Source of the DNA: Planococcus sp. ISL-110 | GTDB taxonomy: Bacteria; Bacillota; Bacilli; Bacillales_A; Planococcaceae | Assembly: GCF_018613575.1 (NCBI RefSeq) | Contig: NZ_JAGGPX010000012.1 | Location: 149,224-213,223 of the forward strand | DNA: 64,000 bases | Direction: 5' to 3' | Shown: piece after piece, positions 62,919 to 64,000 of the stretch | Position numbering within the stretch: position 1 is the first letter of the stretch | Layout: the number at the start of each line of letters is the position of its first letter | Notes under the pieces: model-generated | Seen by the model: only the letters and a program-made list of their open reading frames with translations | What the model was told of the DNA's origin: nothing | Database searches by the model: none | Translations under genes and position numbers: made by a program

Positions 62919-64000
62919 TTACCGTGATTTTTCCAAATGTACCATAAGATTTTTCCAGGTTTTCCGCTCTTCGCTGTTCGGGTCATGGACGAGCACATTC
63001 TCTCGGTTGAATATCATGACTGGCCGATGTTCGAGATTATACACCCGCCACTCAGGGAGCTTCGGTGTATTCGGATTGCCGCTTCGGGCAAAGCGAATCC
63101 AGGAATGGTGCATTTCTTCCGCCAATTTTTTTCGTTCTTCCAGGATTCCCGTTAATTTTTCAGTACCCGCTTTTGAAAGGGTATTCCAAACGAACGGGAG
63201 TTCCAAGCCATGGCAGGCTTTTAGTTCACCATCAAAAACAGGAGTCTCCCAGTCGAATCTGTATATCCATACCGGCGCACCCTGTGTTACCTGCAACTCT
63301 GCAAGTTTCAAAGCAGGAAATGTAAACAGGCTCATCGTCATCAGTTTATCGTAGATGCTCTGATTTAGCTCCTCCCCGTCGATCAGGGATTGAGAAATGC
63401 CCAGCCACTTAAGGCCAAACGCATGTTCAAAGATGGAGGAGATTTCATCCTTATCGCCTCGCTTCCAACGGGGATCAAAAAAGCTGAAGAGCCGATATTC
63501 ATCTTTGTTTGTACCAATCAGTACCGGAATCTCTTTGGCAGCCCCTTCGGCTATCGCTTGCTCCGGGTGCACAGGGAGCAAGTCGCCCTCCACTACAGGA
63601 ACGAGGCTCATTGCCGGAAATAGAGCTGCTGTATCGACTAATTGCTGGGCGGGAATCTGCCTGATTTTGTCCACTTCACCATGTCCGATTTTCAACGCAG
63701 CCAAAAGACGGCTGCTGACTTTTTCCGCAATGGTTGAACTGAGTAAATTGGCCGCTGCACCGCTTTGCATAATTGCTTGATGGAACAGCCCTTTCGCTTT
63801 TGGAACGGCCAGCAGGACACCGATGCTCATGGCCCCGGCAGATTCGCCGAAAATCGTTACACGCTCCGGATCACCACCAAATTCCCCAATATTGTCCTGC
63901 ACCCATTGAAGAGCTGCAATCTGATCCAGAATACCGCAATTGCAGGATCCTGAAAAATCATCGCCCCCAACGTCTCCCAGATGCAAAAAACCAAGAGCTC
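62919..64000 (-). CDS. Type-B carboxylesterase (cut by window edge)
   Basis: The C-terminal 360 or so residues of a para-nitrobenzyl-esterase-like hydrolase. The catalytic serine is in 'FGESAGAMS', the acid in 'GTNKDEYRLF' and the histidine in 'ACHGLELPFVW'. The preceding 'GFLHLGD' and 'GILDQIAALQWVQDNIGEFG' are typical, and the open frame runs off base 64000. The N-terminal half with the oxyanion loop is outside. Members hydrolyse various esters; the substrate is unknown. Confidence 0.93.
   Translation of the reverse strand, partial: ALGFLHLGDVGGDDFSGSCNCGILDQIAALQWVQDNIGEFGGDPERVTIFGESAGAMSIGVLLAVPKAKGLFHQAIMQSGAAANLLSSTIAEKVSSRLLAALKIGHGEVDKIRQIPAQQLVDTAALFPAMSLVPVVEGDLLPVHPEQAIAEGAAKEIPVLIGTNKDEYRLFSFFDPRWKRGDKDEISSIFEHAFGLKWLGISQSLIDGEELNQSIYDKLMTMSLFTFPALKLAELQVTQGAPVWIYRFDWETPVFDGELKACHGLELPFVWNTLSKAGTEKLTGILEERKKLAEEMHHSWIRFARSGNPNTPKLPEWRVYNLEHRPVMIFNRENVLVHDPNSEERKTWKNLMVHLEKSR

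Overview
The window looks like chromosomal DNA from a low-to-mid GC Gram-positive rod of the Bacillales, most likely a Planococcaceae member such as Planococcus, Planomicrobium or Sporosarcina. This is inferred from gene content, not from a marker gene. Nearly every gene has a strong Shine-Dalgarno site, many starts are GTG or TTG, and many proteins are recognisable Bacillus families (YtoQ, YhfI, YkvI, YkvR, YpsA, Xpt-PbuX, GlgBCDAP). No rRNA, tRNA, CRISPR array, prophage or complete insertion sequence was seen.

Layout. 1-1.8 kb: the sbcDC DNA-end-processing genes run left, divergent from a tiny WYL-like gene with a perfect LexA box. 1.9-7.3 kb: ytoQ, a 54-bp tandem repeat array, a DUF4870 membrane protein, a three-gene unit (cory-CC-star protein, ArsA-type ATPase, oxidoreductase) and cstA. 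7.5-14 kb: a seven-gene acyl-CoA catabolic operon with its own TetR regulator, a palindrome inside its promoter and an upstream cre site. 14-24 kb: threonine dehydratase, YpsA, a BCCT transporter, glutamate dehydrogenase, a mini-catalase, a decayed ABC transporter, a small acetyltransferase, an erythromycin-esterase-like protein and an aldo/keto reductase. Three of these carry promoter sequences resembling sigma-B sites. 24-39 kb: mostly monocistronic genes, including an orphan ATP-grasp ligase, PepF, an NCS2 permease, a sigma-B-type stress protein, YkvI, an acyl-CoA dehydrogenase with YkvR, and a secreted lipoprotein joining a ComEC-like nuclease fold to a ComEA-like DNA-binding domain. 38-47 kb: the glycogen operon glgBCDAP, with a short-chain dehydrogenase at its end that lacks its catalytic lysine. 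47-64 kb: a SCO lipoprotein pair, lactonase, shikimate kinase, acetamidase, an unknown membrane protein, proline dehydrogenase, a ring-cleaving dioxygenase, a degenerate M50-type membrane protein, an esterase, the xpt-pbuX purine salvage operon under a guanine riboswitch, and a run of poorly known genes ending in a carboxylesterase cut by the window edge.

Functionally this is housekeeping plus stress and catabolic metabolism: fatty-acid, amino-acid and pyruvate use under probable CcpA control, carbon storage as glycogen, compatible-solute uptake, and general stress genes. Convergent genes are usually separated by one shared bidirectional terminator. Two dispersed-repeat families occupy the intergenic space near 2.5 kb and at 50 and 54.5 kb.

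The least understood items are the ArsA/cory-CC-star unit, the SOS-controlled mini-WYL gene, the degenerate M50 protein, the secreted nuclease-HhH lipoprotein and the YAGAN short-chain dehydrogenase. Most gene calls rest on family recognition from memory and visible motifs. No database search was possible.
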